Source: Heloderma charlesbogerti
Taxonomy: Eukaryota; Chordata; Lepidosauria; Squamata; Helodermatidae
Direction of reading: 5' to 3'
DNA length: 64,000 nucleotides
Assembly: GCA_026122225.1 (NCBI GenBank)
Contig: JANEZZ010002702.1
Coordinates: forward strand, 248,001-312,000
The position numbers and the translations under genes were made by a program. Every line of letters begins with the position of its first letter. Within the stretch, counting starts at the first letter, position 1. This document shows positions 52,570 through 63,070 of the stretch, piece by piece. The notes under the pieces are model-generated. The model was not told where the DNA came from. It saw nothing but the letters and a program-made list of their open reading frames with translations, and searched no databases.

Positions 52570-52812
52570 GGGCAATCCTATGCATGTTTACTCAGAAATG
52601 ATCCCGAAGATGAATAGAGCTTATTCCCAGGTAAGTGTACCTATGGCTTCAACCCTATGGTATACACATTTATGTGGGACTAAAGCTGCAATCCTATACC
52701 CACTTCCCTGGGAGTAAGCCCCACTGAACTCAATAGGACTTACCTTTGAATAGACATGTATAGGATGCTGTTATTTGCACTGAATTCAGTAGAACTTCTG
52801 AATGAGTAAACA
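52570..52812. repeat. Cluster of palindromic-repeat copies
   Basis: Two nearly complete copies (52570-52655 and 52684-52770) and a half copy (52775-52812) lie head to tail. The second is well preserved: GCTGCAATCCTATACCCACT at one end and ATGTATAGGATGCTG at the other. They abut the tail of the minus-strand LINE that follows. Confidence 0.7.
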
Positions 52813-53288
52813 TTTATTTTATTGATTTATTACTGATTACATTTGTATACTGCCCAATAGCCAAGGCTCTGTGGGCAGTTCACAAAAATTAAAACCATAA
52901 AGTAGAATATGATAAAACATACTATAAACAACCTTAAAACAATAAAACCAAGTAAAAACCAGAGTGAAAGCCAACAATAGTGTAAAGATCTAAAAACACA
53001 ACAACATATTTAAAAACAAAACTAAAGGGCTCAAAAGCCTGGGAAAATAAAAAAAAAGGTCTTCACCTGGTGCCAAAAAGATCACAACATAGGCACCAGG
53101 CAAGCATCTCTGGGAAGGGCATTCCACAACTGACATGCCACCACTGGAAAGGCCTTCTCCCTAATAGCCACCCACCTCACTTCATTTGGTGGAGGCACCA
53201 GAAGGAGGGCCTCTGAAAATGATCTTAGGGTCTGGGCAGGTATACATGGGAGGAGACAAATCCTTCTGGTAACCTGGCCCCAAGTTGC
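52812..53288 (-). mobile_element. L2-like LINE, 3' end, minus strand
   Basis: The complement reads from GGCCAGGTTACCAGAAGGAT through the C-terminal ORF region (GAAGTGAGGTGGGTGGCTAT, TGTGGAATGCCCTTCCCAGA) to the 3' end GTGAACTGCCCACAGAGCC, then TTGGCTATTGGGCAGTATAC. This is the same family as the plus-strand LINE at 59840-61795. It is 5'-truncated at the GGCCAGGTTA point. Confidence 0.8.
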
Positions 53289-53616
53289 TTGCTTGCTTGC
53301 TTGCTTATTTATTTATTTTACCCTGTCTTTCCATCCAAAAAATGGCACTCAAGGTGGCTTATAGTAATAAACCAAGATTAAAATAAATTTAGTTAAAACA
53401 ATAATAAAAACAAATAGCTTAAAAACACAATTAAGAAAACAGCAAGAGAAATAAAAACAGCACCCAACTGAATAGAACTCAACAACAGAACTCAGCAACA
53501 GATCAAATGACATGCCAAAAGCCTGCTTCAACAAAAATGGTCTTTGCTTGCTGGCAGAAGGATAGCAGAGGGAGCCAACCCAGCCTCCCTTAGCTGCGAG
53601 TTCCACAGCCTGGGAG

Positions 53617-54343
53617 TAGGGGTGGACGAAAGTCACTTACCTGTCCTCGAAGGACGTTCGCGGTGGGGGGGAGGCGCTTCGCTGCTCCCCCCGCGAAGTT
53701 CCAGCGGGGGGGGGAGGCTTCCCGCCTCGGCCCGGCCGAAATTCAGGCCAGGGGGGAGGCTTCCCGCCTCGGCCCGGCCGAAATTCAGGCCGGGGAGGAG
53801 GCTTCCCGCCTCACCCGGCCACGAAAGTTAAAAAAAAAACAAAAACGCCCCCTGATAGGCTACGTGACGATTCACGTAGCCTATCACGGCTAGATCTGCA
53901 AAGTCAGCCGTGATAGGCTACGTCAATCGTCACGTAGCCTATCACGGGTGACTTAAAAAAAAACAAAAACGCGTACGCTAATGGCGGCCCCCATAGGGAG
54001 CCGCCATTCGCGTTCCTTATTTAGTCGCTGTAGTCTACGTAAATGTTTACGTAGACTACGGCGAAAATAAGGGCAACGTCAGGGGGCGTTTTTTTTTTCT
54101 TCTTTTATTGCAATGGCGGCGGCAGCAGCCGGTCGAAAGACCGGCTGCTGCTCCCGCCCCGCTCAAACACCCACCGAACCGCCGGCCGGACCCGCCGCCA
54201 GGAGGGACATTCGGCGAAGGTAAGTCCCGTCCCGGGGGGGGGGCGGGGGGGCAGAGGATTTCTCCCCGAAACTTGTTCGGGGGGCCGAACACATTGGCGC
54301 TTGGCCCCCCGAAGTTTCGGGGAGAAATTCTCCGCCAACCCTA
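53617..54343. mobile_element. hAT-like MITE with nested palindrome, copy 2 (collapsed)
   Basis: 727 bp between perfect 8-bp target duplications CCTGGGAG (53609-53616, 54344-54351). The ends are TAGGGGTGGACGAAAGT and, inverted, TAGGGTTGGCGGAGAATTT. The interior matches copy 1 (5468-6310) in order, including AAAAACGC, GTGATAGGCTACGT units, AATGGCGG...CCGCCATT, and the GGTCGAAAGACCGGC and GGACATTCGGCGAAGGTAAG words near the right end. Only three TACGTA-type or TACGTGA-type palindromes remain (53852-53887, 53909-53946, 54030-54059). The right arm of the large palindrome is missing except for a stub, AACGTCAGGGGGCGTTTT. A GC-rich tandem (53745-53815) repeats a TTCAGGCC..GGGAGGCTTCCC motif. Confidence 0.85.
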
Positions 54344-55374
54344 CCTGGGAGCTGCCACTGAGAAGGCCCTCTCTCTCCCCACCATCTCCCCACCCCGATG
54401 ATGGTGGGACTGAGAGAAGGGCCTGCCTGGAAAATCTTAAATGTAGGTAGGCTTGTTTGGGAGAAGGCAATCTTTCAGGTAGCCTGGTCCCAAGTCATAC
54501 AGGGCTTTATATGTCATAAGCAACACTTTGAATTGTGCCCAGAAATGGACCAGTAGCCAGTGCAGCTCTTGTAACAAGGGAGTCTTGTACTTTCTGTAAC
54601 CAGCCCTGATCAACAGTCTGGCCACAGCATTCTGGACCAGCTGAAGTTTCCAAACACTTTTGAATGGCAGCCCCATGCAGAGCCCATTACAGCAGCCGAA
54701 ACAGGATGTCACTAAAGCTTGTGTCACTATGGCCAGTTTAGGGCTTTAAAAGTTAATACTAGCATTTTTAACTGGCCCTGGAAATGGAGTGGAGCCAGTG
54801 CAGATCACAAAGCACTGGCAACGTATGATCGTATTGACCAGTCCCCATTCACAATCTTGCTGCCCTATTTTGGATCAACTGAAGTTTCTGGGCCATTTTC
54901 AAAGGCAACCCCATGTATAAAGCATTGCTGTAATCTAAACAAGAGGTTACCAGAGCATGAATAACTGTAGCTAGGCCAACTCTGTCCAGTCACAATGCTG
55001 AATCCAAGAGTACCCCCAAACTATGAAACTGATCCTTTAGGGGAATTCAACCCCCTCCAGAACAAGTTAAACACGAGTCAGCTAGGCACATGAACTACGA
55101 ACAGTACCTTCGTTCTGTCTGGATTGAGTCTCAGTTTATTGGCCCTCATCCATTCTTTTACTGCACACAGGCACTGACTGAGAACAACCACTGCCTCACC
55201 CAGATTTGGTGAAATGGAGAGAGAGAGCTGGGTGTCATCTGCATATGGGTGACATCTCAGCCCACATCTCTGGATTATCTCCCTGAGAGGTTTCATGTAG
55301 ATGTTGAAAAGCACGTGGCATAAAATAGAGCCCTCTGGAATTCCATAGCATAACTGCTATAGCGCAGAGCAATA

Positions 55375-55440
55375 CCCCACCCCCTCTATTTTATGCCCCA
55401 TGCTGTTCAACATCTAGGCTAAACCACTTGGAGAGGTTAT
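55375..55440 (+). mobile_element. Inverted LINE segment within minus-strand LINE
   Basis: TATTTTATGCCCCATGCTGT and ACCACTTGGAGAGGTTATCC read as the plus strand of the same RT region that the flanks carry in minus orientation (compare 60632-60685). The neighbouring 55265-55330 holds the complementary version, so the two make an inverted repeat of ~60 bp per arm with a ~50-bp loop. Confidence 0.65.
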
Positions 55441-55644
55441 CCATGGATAATCAGCCATCAAAGCTGGAGCAGAACCACTGCAACGTAGTACCTCCAGCAC
55501 CCAGCCCAGACAGCCTACCATGGTCGATGGTATCAAAAATTCCTGAGAGGTCCAAGAGGATCAACATGGTTGTACTCCCCAACCCTGTCAAACATAGATA
55601 TGATGAGTCTGTAAAAAGATTGGGACTCTTCAATTTTTAAGACT

Positions 55645-56480
55645 ATATAGGGGAAATGACTATATGGAGGTATTCTAGAGTTGCAATGTTTGGCATAATG
55701 TGTTGGCAACCTCCACCCCCTCCAAAAACACTTCAACTCAAGGTCAAGAAGGTGAGGCAAGAAAAAGCAGTCCCAAATGTATACTTTTTCAGCTACTATT
55801 AATTCTAAACCCCTATGTCATCCCCCCCATCAAGCATTAATTCAAAGTCTTAAATTTTGCATTGAGGTGTGAGCTGCAATATATTTTGGCAGAGGTTTTT
55901 AGTTGCAAGGTGTTGTTTTAAGCAGCCCCTGAATAAATAACATATCAATTAATTTTTGTTATACAGAATCTCAGGGTCAGGTGCGTTACTATGCTTTGTC
56001 CAGCAGGGGGCTTGTCCTCAGTGCTCTTCAGGCTGAGCTCTGCTCCTTCATTCCTAGGATTTAAGAATTCACTGTCAGGAAGGAATGATGATAAAGTGCT
56101 GCATTTATAGACAAGACAAAAGACAGGTGGAGATATTGAATAAATTCATCTTAGAGGAATTCAACTTAGGTTTTTCTTATGTTCCACTACACTGATATCC
56201 TTTAACCGAAACACATGTTAGACAATGACTTCAAATATTCACTTACTTTGAAATCCCCATTAAGTAACTTGCTAATGTGTCCTGAGTTGAATCAAAATGG
56301 GAGGACAATTCTTGAAAGGTTCCTCCTTGCTAAACTTTTCAACATTTTAAAGGAATATTGACAACCATAAACTAGGCACAACAATAACTACAAAAGCACC
56401 GGGCACAGGTCCTGCCCACAGATTTAAAATCTAAGGTTAAATACAAGTGGAGGAAAACTAAAGTGAAGGATGGCCAATCA
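55645..56480. other. Intron 3, nothing recognised
   Basis: AT-rich non-coding DNA without a recognisable repeat, gene or RNA. Confidence 0.45.
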
Positions 56481-56489
56481 GGAAAAGTC

Positions 56490-56900
56490 AGGGTGAATAG
56501 ATGTGTCTCAAGAAGTGCTTGAGTCACAGTGTTATAACAGAGGAAGAGAGTCAAGTGGAAAGGCATTTCAATGGCAGGGAGCTGCAAAAGACAAGGGGCA
56601 CAGGTGGGAAACAGAAAGGGTATAACTTTTGGATTAAGGAGAAGATTAGTTAGTACTTGTGCTGTGAAGGTTCCAAGAAGGAGGGGGGGGGAGGTGTGAG
56701 TCCATGAAGACATTTGAAAGTTAAGTACAAGAAGCTTAAAGTGAAGATAAAGAGAGAACGTCAGTGAAGAGAATGGTACAAAGGAGAAATAGAATTTGAA
56801 AGGTGAATAAAAAATATCAAATGAACATTGGAGAGACATAAGAAGCAAGGAGGTCAACAAGAAGAATGTTCAAATAATCAATACAACAGTCAATAACTTA
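56490..56900. repeat. Unclassified dispersed repeat, shared with 1920-2330
   Basis: Purine-rich, with CATGAAGACATTTGAAAGTT and AGACATAAGAAGCAAGG words that parallel those at 1920-2330. The family was not identified; it may be an antisense LINE body. Similarity is weak and by eye. Confidence 0.3.
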
Positions 56901-56951
56901 CTTGCCATAGAATTATTAGGCTAAGTTTCAGTGAGTTGAAATGCCTTAGGG

Positions 56952-57399
56952 CAGGCATCTCCAACCTTTCTGGACCTGTGGGCACATTTGGGAATTTGAT
57001 AAACTGTTGTGGGCACCACCACAAAATGGGGGATGTGGCTAGTCACATAATGGCTGCCATGGGGGCCTGGCTAGTCAAAAGAGGTGGTGGGGAGAGAGGA
57101 TTAGCAAGGCTAGAGGCTGGGAGTGGAGAGATAGAGAAAAGGGGAAAGGTCTGTGTGGATGGAAGAAGATTGGGTGGGGCCAAGAAGGAACCTTGGAAGG
57201 GTGGAACTTTCCTTTCCTGCCCGTTGAACAGCTGATCAGTGACAGGTTCAGGAACAGGAAGGAGAATGCGGCGCCTGAACTTTCTAAATTAAAAATATAT
57301 ATATTTTTGAAGGGGGCAGGAACTAGAGAGCTTTGCAGCTGCCAATGAAGGTCCCTGCAGGCACCAGGGCACCCATGGGTGCTGTGTTGGGGACCCCTG
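56952..57399. mobile_element. Nonautonomous hAT element (448 bp)
   Basis: The terminal inverted repeats are CAGGCATCTCCAACC and GTTGGGGACCCCTG. They are flanked by an 8-bp duplication CCTTAGGG / CCTTGGGG (56944-56951, 57400-57407). The interior starts with TGTGGGCACATTTGG, has GTGGGCACCACCAC, and ends GCACCCATGGGTGCTGTG. It has no transposase. It is related in ends and words to the element at 14124-14487. Confidence 0.88.
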
Positions 57400-57409
57400 C
57401 CTTGGGGCA

Positions 57410-57785
57410 TTCTTCTTCAACTGATGGGTCAGCATCCAAACTGGGTAATGGCCCAATTTAAAAAAGGTCACTCTAAGGGCACAATCACCATTTTCTTTTG
57501 TCATTTTAAATGTGTATGTATTTTTAAGAGAGGTGCTGGAGATAAGGAAAAAGTGGTAGGTTGAGAGAGAAGCAGGAAGATGGATATTTCCTGAAAAAAA
57601 CTGTAAATTGGGTCCTATGTAGCAGGCTGGTGTTAAAAGTTGTCCTGAGTTTGATGAGGTTGAAGGCTGCTGTCCATCTGTTCAGGGTATTTTGAAGAGA
57701 GACAGATTATCCATCTGGGCCAGAGGATATCCAATCTTTTCAGTCCTCCTGTGTTTACAGTTTCATCATGATCTACTGTTAGTGT
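57410..57785. other. Intron 3, nothing recognised
   Basis: No feature is supported between the hAT element and the CR1 tail. Confidence 0.4.
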
Positions 57786-57786
57786 T

Positions 57787-57953
57787 ACCTAGGGAGGTGG
57801 TGGGCTCTCCCACGCTGGAGGCGTTCAAGACGAGGCTGGACAGCCACCTGTCAGGGATGCTCTGACTTGGATTCCTTCATTGAGCAGGGGGTTGGACTCA
57901 ATGGCCTTGTAGGCCCCTTCCAACCCTACGATTCTATGATTCTATTATTCTAG
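57787..57953 (+). mobile_element. CR1 LINE 3' UTR
   Basis: The canonical CR1 3' end: GGAGGTGGTGGGCTCTCCCA, GGCTGGACAGCCACCTGTCA, GGGGGTTGGACTCAATGGCC, CCTTCCAACCCTACGATTCT and the terminal octamer repeat ATTCTATGATTCTATTATTC. It is a short 5'-truncated copy in the + orientation. Confidence 0.95.
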
Positions 57954-57959
57954 GCAGCC

Positions 57960-59030
57960 TTCAAAGATCAGAGCTGACTGGTTTGTTAGTTTATAAATGG
58001 TTAGTTTATTTATAAATTTCACCCTTTGCTAAACGGCACCTGAAGAGACATGCAACCTTTAAAATCACAACTACATTTCTTAAAAACAGTATAATGATAG
58101 CATAGTTAGAACAAGTGTTGCAATGTCTTCTCATATTTTAAGAAGAGTACTCCTGTTCAGGGAGCCAGCCAGGTACTTAAACGTACTTAAAAGATTTGGG
58201 GCCCAGGCCCATAGGGAACAAATCTGCATACCATTTGCAAATGTTAATTTATATCTATATATGCAAATATCTATATCTATATATCTATATTGTAGAAATA
58301 ATTACTAGGATTTATTTAAATTTCACAGGAGGCAAAGCCAGCCTGTTAATTCCTCATCCAAATAATCTCAAATAAAATAAGTTCTTTAGTTAATTTGCAC
58401 CCTGACCCAGGTCATCCCAAACAAATGGCAAACATTTTCTCCTAAGCTTAACTGCCATGCCAAGATTTGGGGGTGGGTGGAGCATGAGGGGAAGGGAGTG
58501 TTAACCCTTCCCTCACCAGCTGCATCACCCTTGAAAATCACCCCCCCCCCCGAATGGCAACTAAACTAAGAAAAAAAGTCTTCCATTGGCACCAATGGAC
58601 ACTCAGGTCTCTGGAGAATAGATCCAGGGCCCTGAGAAACAGATTTGGAGCAACACCTCTGTATATCTCTCAGGGTTCTCAAGCAAGATGATTCCTCCTT
58701 CTTGTTTCCTGTTTTAGGTACAATCCTATCAGCCCTCACCACCTGAGTTTGTTATTAGAAGGAGTGATGTCACTGCTTCTTATTGCCTGTGTCCTAGGGG
58801 AGTTCTTTGGGACTGCTCATAGACTATTGTGTCAGAGGCCCTCATAACGCCTCTTCTCCTGATCACTATGCTACAGGAGGCTGGAAGCTGCAAACATCAC
58901 CCTTTTGTTTTGTTTCTTCTCTTCCTGCTTTTTACATTAGTGCACAAGTATTGGCCTGAGAAGTGTGGGAAATTGCCCTCTAGATGTGCTATTAATTTCT
59001 TTGATTAAACATATGAAATTAAAATGATGC
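57960..59030. other. Intron 3, no recognised gene
   Basis: Non-coding. A TATC/TATA-rich simple stretch lies at 58250-58297 and a C-run at 58541-58551. Nothing else is supported. Confidence 0.45.
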
Positions 59031-59039
59031 CGTTTTGTA

Positions 59040-59560
59040 CCCTTTCTTTGAGTATTTGGTGTATGCTGTGCTGAAAATTTCTCCCACATTTTTTCCAACC
59101 ATTCCCATTCAATTTGATAGAAGATACATTCCTTTCAAAAAGAAATTAAATGGTGAAGAAATTTCAGCTAAATTCTCATGGGTTGGATTTGGATTTCTTG
59201 GGCTTACCTTGCTTAGGAGGTGGCTGAGGAGTGAGCACAGGTATCCTGTTTTTATTGTACAATCACCTCTCTGGCAGCCTGTATCCTCCTCAGCTTCCTA
59301 CCTACACTTCAATTAAAGCCCAGTTTAAGGCACCATGAGGTGCCTCCTATGGAGCTTTTTCAGATCAGGACATGCAGGCAGCCTGGGAGGCTAGCTGTGA
59401 GTAGGTAAGCTGAAAAATACTACAAAAATACATTATAAAACATCCTGAATGAGGCAGAACAATGGGAGCCTCTTTCATGGGGGGAGAAAACTTTCAGGAA
59501 AATGGAGGACAGATTTTGGCAGAGCACTAACTCCACCCCATCCCCAGAGCTGGACACAAC
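59040..59560 (+). repeat. Unclassified dispersed repeat, copy B
   Basis: The partner of 50946-51560, in the same orientation. Landmarks are CCATTCAATTTGATAG, CTCATGGGTTGGATTTGG, TACCTTGCTTAGGAGGTGGC, TACACTTCAATTAAAGCC and GGCAGCCTGGGAGGCTAG. No coding potential was seen. The boundaries are approximate. Confidence 0.6.
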
Positions 59561-59839
59561 ACTACCCCCACCTGCATTGCGGTGGATGCAAACTGGGGCC
59601 AGCCTGCCAAGACAGTTGATGCTGTTGCAGCATGAAAACCCCCAAACGCGCTTATGAAAAAAGAAATAAGCTGTGCTACAAGCCCTGCCAATGGGGAATC
59701 CTATCTGGGAGAAACTGTTGAGAATTTATTCTCCCCATGGAGAAATTCAGTGAAATTGTGTTTAAATTTCTTTGCTCACAAGTCAGGTGGAAAATTTCAA
59801 GAGGCCATTTGAACACAGCTCTAATTTGATCTAATTTCT

Positions 59840-61795
59840 ATCACTTTTAGTTGGCATGAAAAAAGTCCCGAGTTTGCACGGCACTTTGAAGACAAAGTCG
59901 CTCAGATTTGTCATGAATTGGACACCACGATTAATGCAGTTCCATTGGTAGAGGTGTTCAGAGCACCGTCTGGTCCAGTTTTATTGGATGAGTTTCAGTT
60001 ACTGAGGCCTGAGAATGCGGACAAGGTGCTTGGCCAAGTCTGATCAACCACTTGTGTGCTTGACCCTTGCCCTTCATGGCTTATTAAATCAAACAAGGAG
60101 GGGATGTCGGGCTGGGTCCAGGAGATTGTAAATTCCTCCTTGAGAGAGGGAGTGGTGCCTGCCGCTTTAAAAGAGGTGGTAATCAGACCACTCCTGAAAA
60201 AGCCTAACTTGGACCAGAAGGATGTTAACAATTATAGGCCAGTGGCCAACATCCTCTTCCTGGGCAAGGTGCTTGAGCGGGGGGTTGCAGGACAGCTCCA
60301 GGCACTGTTGAATGAAACGGATTATCTAGATCCATTTCGATCATGCTCCAGGCCTGGTTTTGGAATGGAAACTGCCTTGGTTGCCCTGAAGGATGATTTC
60401 TGCTGAGAGAGGGACAGGGGGAGTGTGACCCTGTTGATTCTCCTGGACCTCTCAGTGGCTTTCGATACCATCGACAATGGTATCCTTCTGGATAGGTTGT
60501 CTGGGTTGGGAGTTGGAGGCACTGCATTGCAGTGGTTCTGCCCCAACTTGGATGGCCAATTCCAGAAGGTGGTGCTGGGGATTATTGCTCTGTGCCATGG
60601 CAATTATGCCATGGGGTTCCACAGGGCTCTGTTTTATCCCCCATGCTGTTTAACATCTACATGAAACCGCTGGGGGAAGTTATCCGGAGGTGTGGGCTGA
60701 GGTGCCATCAATATGCGGATGACACCCAGCTCTACCTCTCTTTCTCGTCAAACCCAGGTGAGGCAGTGGCTGTTCTGAGTCAATGCCTGGGCATGGTAAT
60801 GGACTGGATGTGGGCCAGTAAACTGAAACTCAATCCAGACAAGACGGAGGTACTGTTAGTGTGTGGTTCGTCTGCCCGGCTAGGTGATATTCAACCTGTT
60901 CTGGAGAGGGTTGCACTCCCCCTAAAGGATCAGGTTCGTAGTTTGGGGGTGCTCTTGGAGCCAGAAGTGTCACTTGAGGCACAGGTGAACTCAGTGGCAC
61001 AGAGCACTTTTTATCAGCTTAGGCTGGTATACCAACTACGCCCTTATCTGGACAGAGATAGCCTAGCTACAGTTATCCATGCTCTGATAACTTCTCATCT
61101 GGATTATTGCAGTGCGTTATATGTGCGGCTGCCTTTGAAAACGGTCCGGAAACTTCAGCTGGTCCAAAATAGGGCAGCAAGATTGTTAACAGGGACTGGC
61201 CAATGAGCTCATATTATGGCAGTACTTTTCCAGCTGCACTGGCTGCCAGTCCATTTCTGGGCCCGATTCAAAGTGCTGGTATTAACATTCAAAGCCCTTA
61301 ACGGCTTGGGGCCAGGTTATCTGAAGGATCACCTCCTCCCATATGTGCCTGCCCGGACCTTAAGATCATCCCCAGTGGCCCTTCTCCATGAGCCCTTGCC
61401 AAAGGAAGTGAGGCGGGTGGCTACTAGGAGGAGGGCATTTTCTGCTGTGGCACCCCGGCTGTGGAATGAGCTCCCTAGTGAGGTTCGCCTGGCATCTACA
61501 TTGTATTCTTTCTGGTGCCAAGTGAAGACCTTTTTATTTTCCCAGGCATTTTAGCATTTTAGCTTTCTAGACCTTTAGCCTTGCTGTTTTAAATCTGTAT
61601 TTTAAATCCCTGCATTGCTGCTAGGTTTTATTCTGGTTTTATTCTGGTTGTATTGTTATATTGTGGTTTTAATGTCTTATATATTTTATATTGTTTTATT
61701 GTGTGCTGTTTGGTTTTAATTTTTGTGAACCGCCAAGAGAGCTTCGGCTATTGGGTGATGTAGAAATGAAAGTAAATAAATAAAATACAAGTTAC
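59840..61795 (+). mobile_element. L2-like LINE, 5'-truncated, near-complete RT and 3' end
   Basis: About 1.95 kb of a non-LTR retrotransposon with the reverse transcriptase, C-terminal region and 3' UTR. The 3' end has GTGAACCGCCAAGAGAGC, TTCGGCTATTGGGTGATGTA and an AGTAAATAAATAAA tail. The same tail family occurs at 3680-3955 and 52812-53288. YADD box, domain order and 3' tail fit the L2/CR1 group of LINEs; I favour L2-like. There is no target duplication at the 5' side that I can define. Confidence 0.85.
59870..61554 (+). pseudogene. L2-like LINE reverse transcriptase, broken
   Basis: Remains of an ORF2 reverse transcriptase, an RNA-copying enzyme of the LINE. The pieces in order are RT N-terminus (VVIRPLLKKPNLDQKDVNNY RPVANILFLGKVLERGVAGQ at about 60176-60295), palm motif A (LILLDLSVAFDTIDNGILLD, ~60432-60491), [19 protein letters not shown] (~60613-60669), the YADD box ([12 protein letters not shown], ~60703-60738), [12 protein letters not shown] (~60823-60858) and the C-terminus ([18 protein letters not shown]; LHWLPVHFWARFKV at 61237). 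A TGA replaces a Trp codon at about 60403, a frameshift lies at 60535-60610, and a TGA lies at 61204. It is inactive. Confidence 0.88.
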
Positions 61796-61799
61796 ACAT

Positions 61800-62240
61800 T
61801 TTTTAAGGAGACCTACATCTTTGAATTTGAGAGTAAAAGTTTCATGGTAAGAAGGCTGGAGAGTACAACATGTCAGCTAGTTGCAGTTTAGCATTTGCTT
61901 GTGGTTTGTAATCCTTTCAGTGTATATTATTCATATAGTGTTGCACACTGTTCATTTATTGCTGTTGTTGTTAGGACTTGCAACAAAATACTGAGCAAGC
62001 TCAGTCCTCATTGAGCCCCCCACCCCTTACAGATTCTTTTCTTTAAAGTTTTTGTACAGCTACCAACCTTGCGGTTCCCCAAGCCTGTTGATAGCTCCCA
62101 TAGATGGTCCTGTCGCTATTATTTGTTTATTTATTTTAAGTATGTTAATGCTGCCTTTCTATAAAAACTGCCAAGGCAGTGTCTAACATATCAAAACAAT
62201 ATGAACAACACCATAAGGATTAGAACTGCTGTAAAAACCT
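61800..62240. other. Intron 3, mostly unrecognised; possible LINE tail
   Basis: At 62122-62220 a TTATTTGTTTATTTATTTTA start, then AATGCTGCCTTTCTATAAAA and CCAAGGCAGTG, looks like the complement of a LINE/SINE 3' tail. The remainder is unrecognised. Confidence 0.35.
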
Positions 62241-62248
62241 CATTAAAA

Positions 62249-62430
62249 CTAGGGCTGTGCACCTCTTTCATTTGAATCCCAAATAATGAAGCAAAGTGGG
62301 CTGCTTCAGAGGTGCCTCGGGGTGATCCGAAGTGGATCAGACCAGCACCAATGCGCCCTGAAGTGAAGCAGCTCATCACCGATGCGCTTCGGTGTCCCTC
62401 AGAGCTTCGGAGCTACTGAAGCCATTCCCA
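62249..62430. mobile_element. Possible hAT/MITE fragment
   Basis: It starts TAGGGCTGTGCACCTCTTTC and continues with GCTTCAGAGGTGCCTCGGGG and repeated CTTCGG words. The TAGGGCTGTGCAC start resembles an abundant squamate DNA-transposon end. The second end was not found. Confidence 0.35.
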
Positions 62431-62739
62431 GACAGCCTGTCTCTCAATGTATCTCAATGTAATGCGAAAGATAGCAGGGTAGGGGGGAGAACAGAGGGGG
62501 GAAGGGGAGAGGAGAGGGAGGAGGGAGGGGGGAAATGGTGAGCCTTGGTGAATGGCGACTCTAGTTGACAAATTAGGACTGAACTTAACCCTGCAGTCTC
62601 CATTGAGTGACAGTGGTGGTGGTGGTGAATACTGCATATACTGGAGAGATGAGCCTGCTTTCATTTCATTGTGTGTGAGAGAGTGCTGGTTAGAGTTGCA
62701 GGTGGTGGTTTACTTGTTAGAGAGAGCTGGCTAGATCTG

Positions 62740-63065
62740 TGGTGTGTGTGTGTGTGTTTTGTTTGTATTGCAGCTTTGTCTTTCATCTTCCTTCCCAATT
62801 CAACTATTCCCTTTCTTTCTTTTGTAGATTATTTATTTAAAAAACCAAACATTTAAAAAGTACTTAGTTTGAGTTTCCTCCTTTTCTTGCCTGGTTCTTT
62901 GGCTCCTCCCCGCCCCCTTTCTCTAATAGTTTTTACCTTTCATTCTTTTCTTGATTGTTTATTTAAAAAACAAATAAACAAAAAATTAAAAGTACTTTAG
63001 TTTTCCTTCTCTTGCCTTGTTCTTCAGCTCCCCCACACACACCTTTCTCAATTCTCAACCATTAG
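62740..63065 (+). repeat. ~125-bp tandem duplication
   Basis: A unit with TTATTTAAAAAACMAA, AAAAGTACTTAGTTT, CTTTTCTTGCCTGGTTCTT and GGCTCCTCCCC at about 62815-62930 recurs at about 62945-63060 with changes. It immediately precedes the 140-bp direct repeats. A (TG)n tract lies at 62741-62757. Confidence 0.55.
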
Positions 63066-63070
63066 TTTTC

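Larger units (their letters stand above)
53289..55640 (-). pseudogene. L2-like LINE reverse transcriptase, minus strand, broken
   Basis: Minus-strand remains of a LINE ORF2. From the 5' side, 55633-55451 has TTMLILLDLSGIFDTIDHG (RT palm motif A), 55314-55078 has CGLRCHPYADDTQLSLSISP (YADD catalytic box) and NKLRLNPDRTKVLF, and 54727-54437 has SVWKLQLVQNAVARLLIRAG and LHWLLVHFWAQFKVLLMTYK. The 3' UTR runs to an AAATAAATAAGCAAGC tail at about 53283. Multiple frameshifts, a hAT-like insertion (53617-54343) and a locally inverted segment (55375-55440) destroy it. The element is 5'-truncated. Confidence 0.8.

Noticed and set aside
62602..62630. (GGT)n-like run as a functional element
   Set aside because: A short simple repeat only; no context suggests function.
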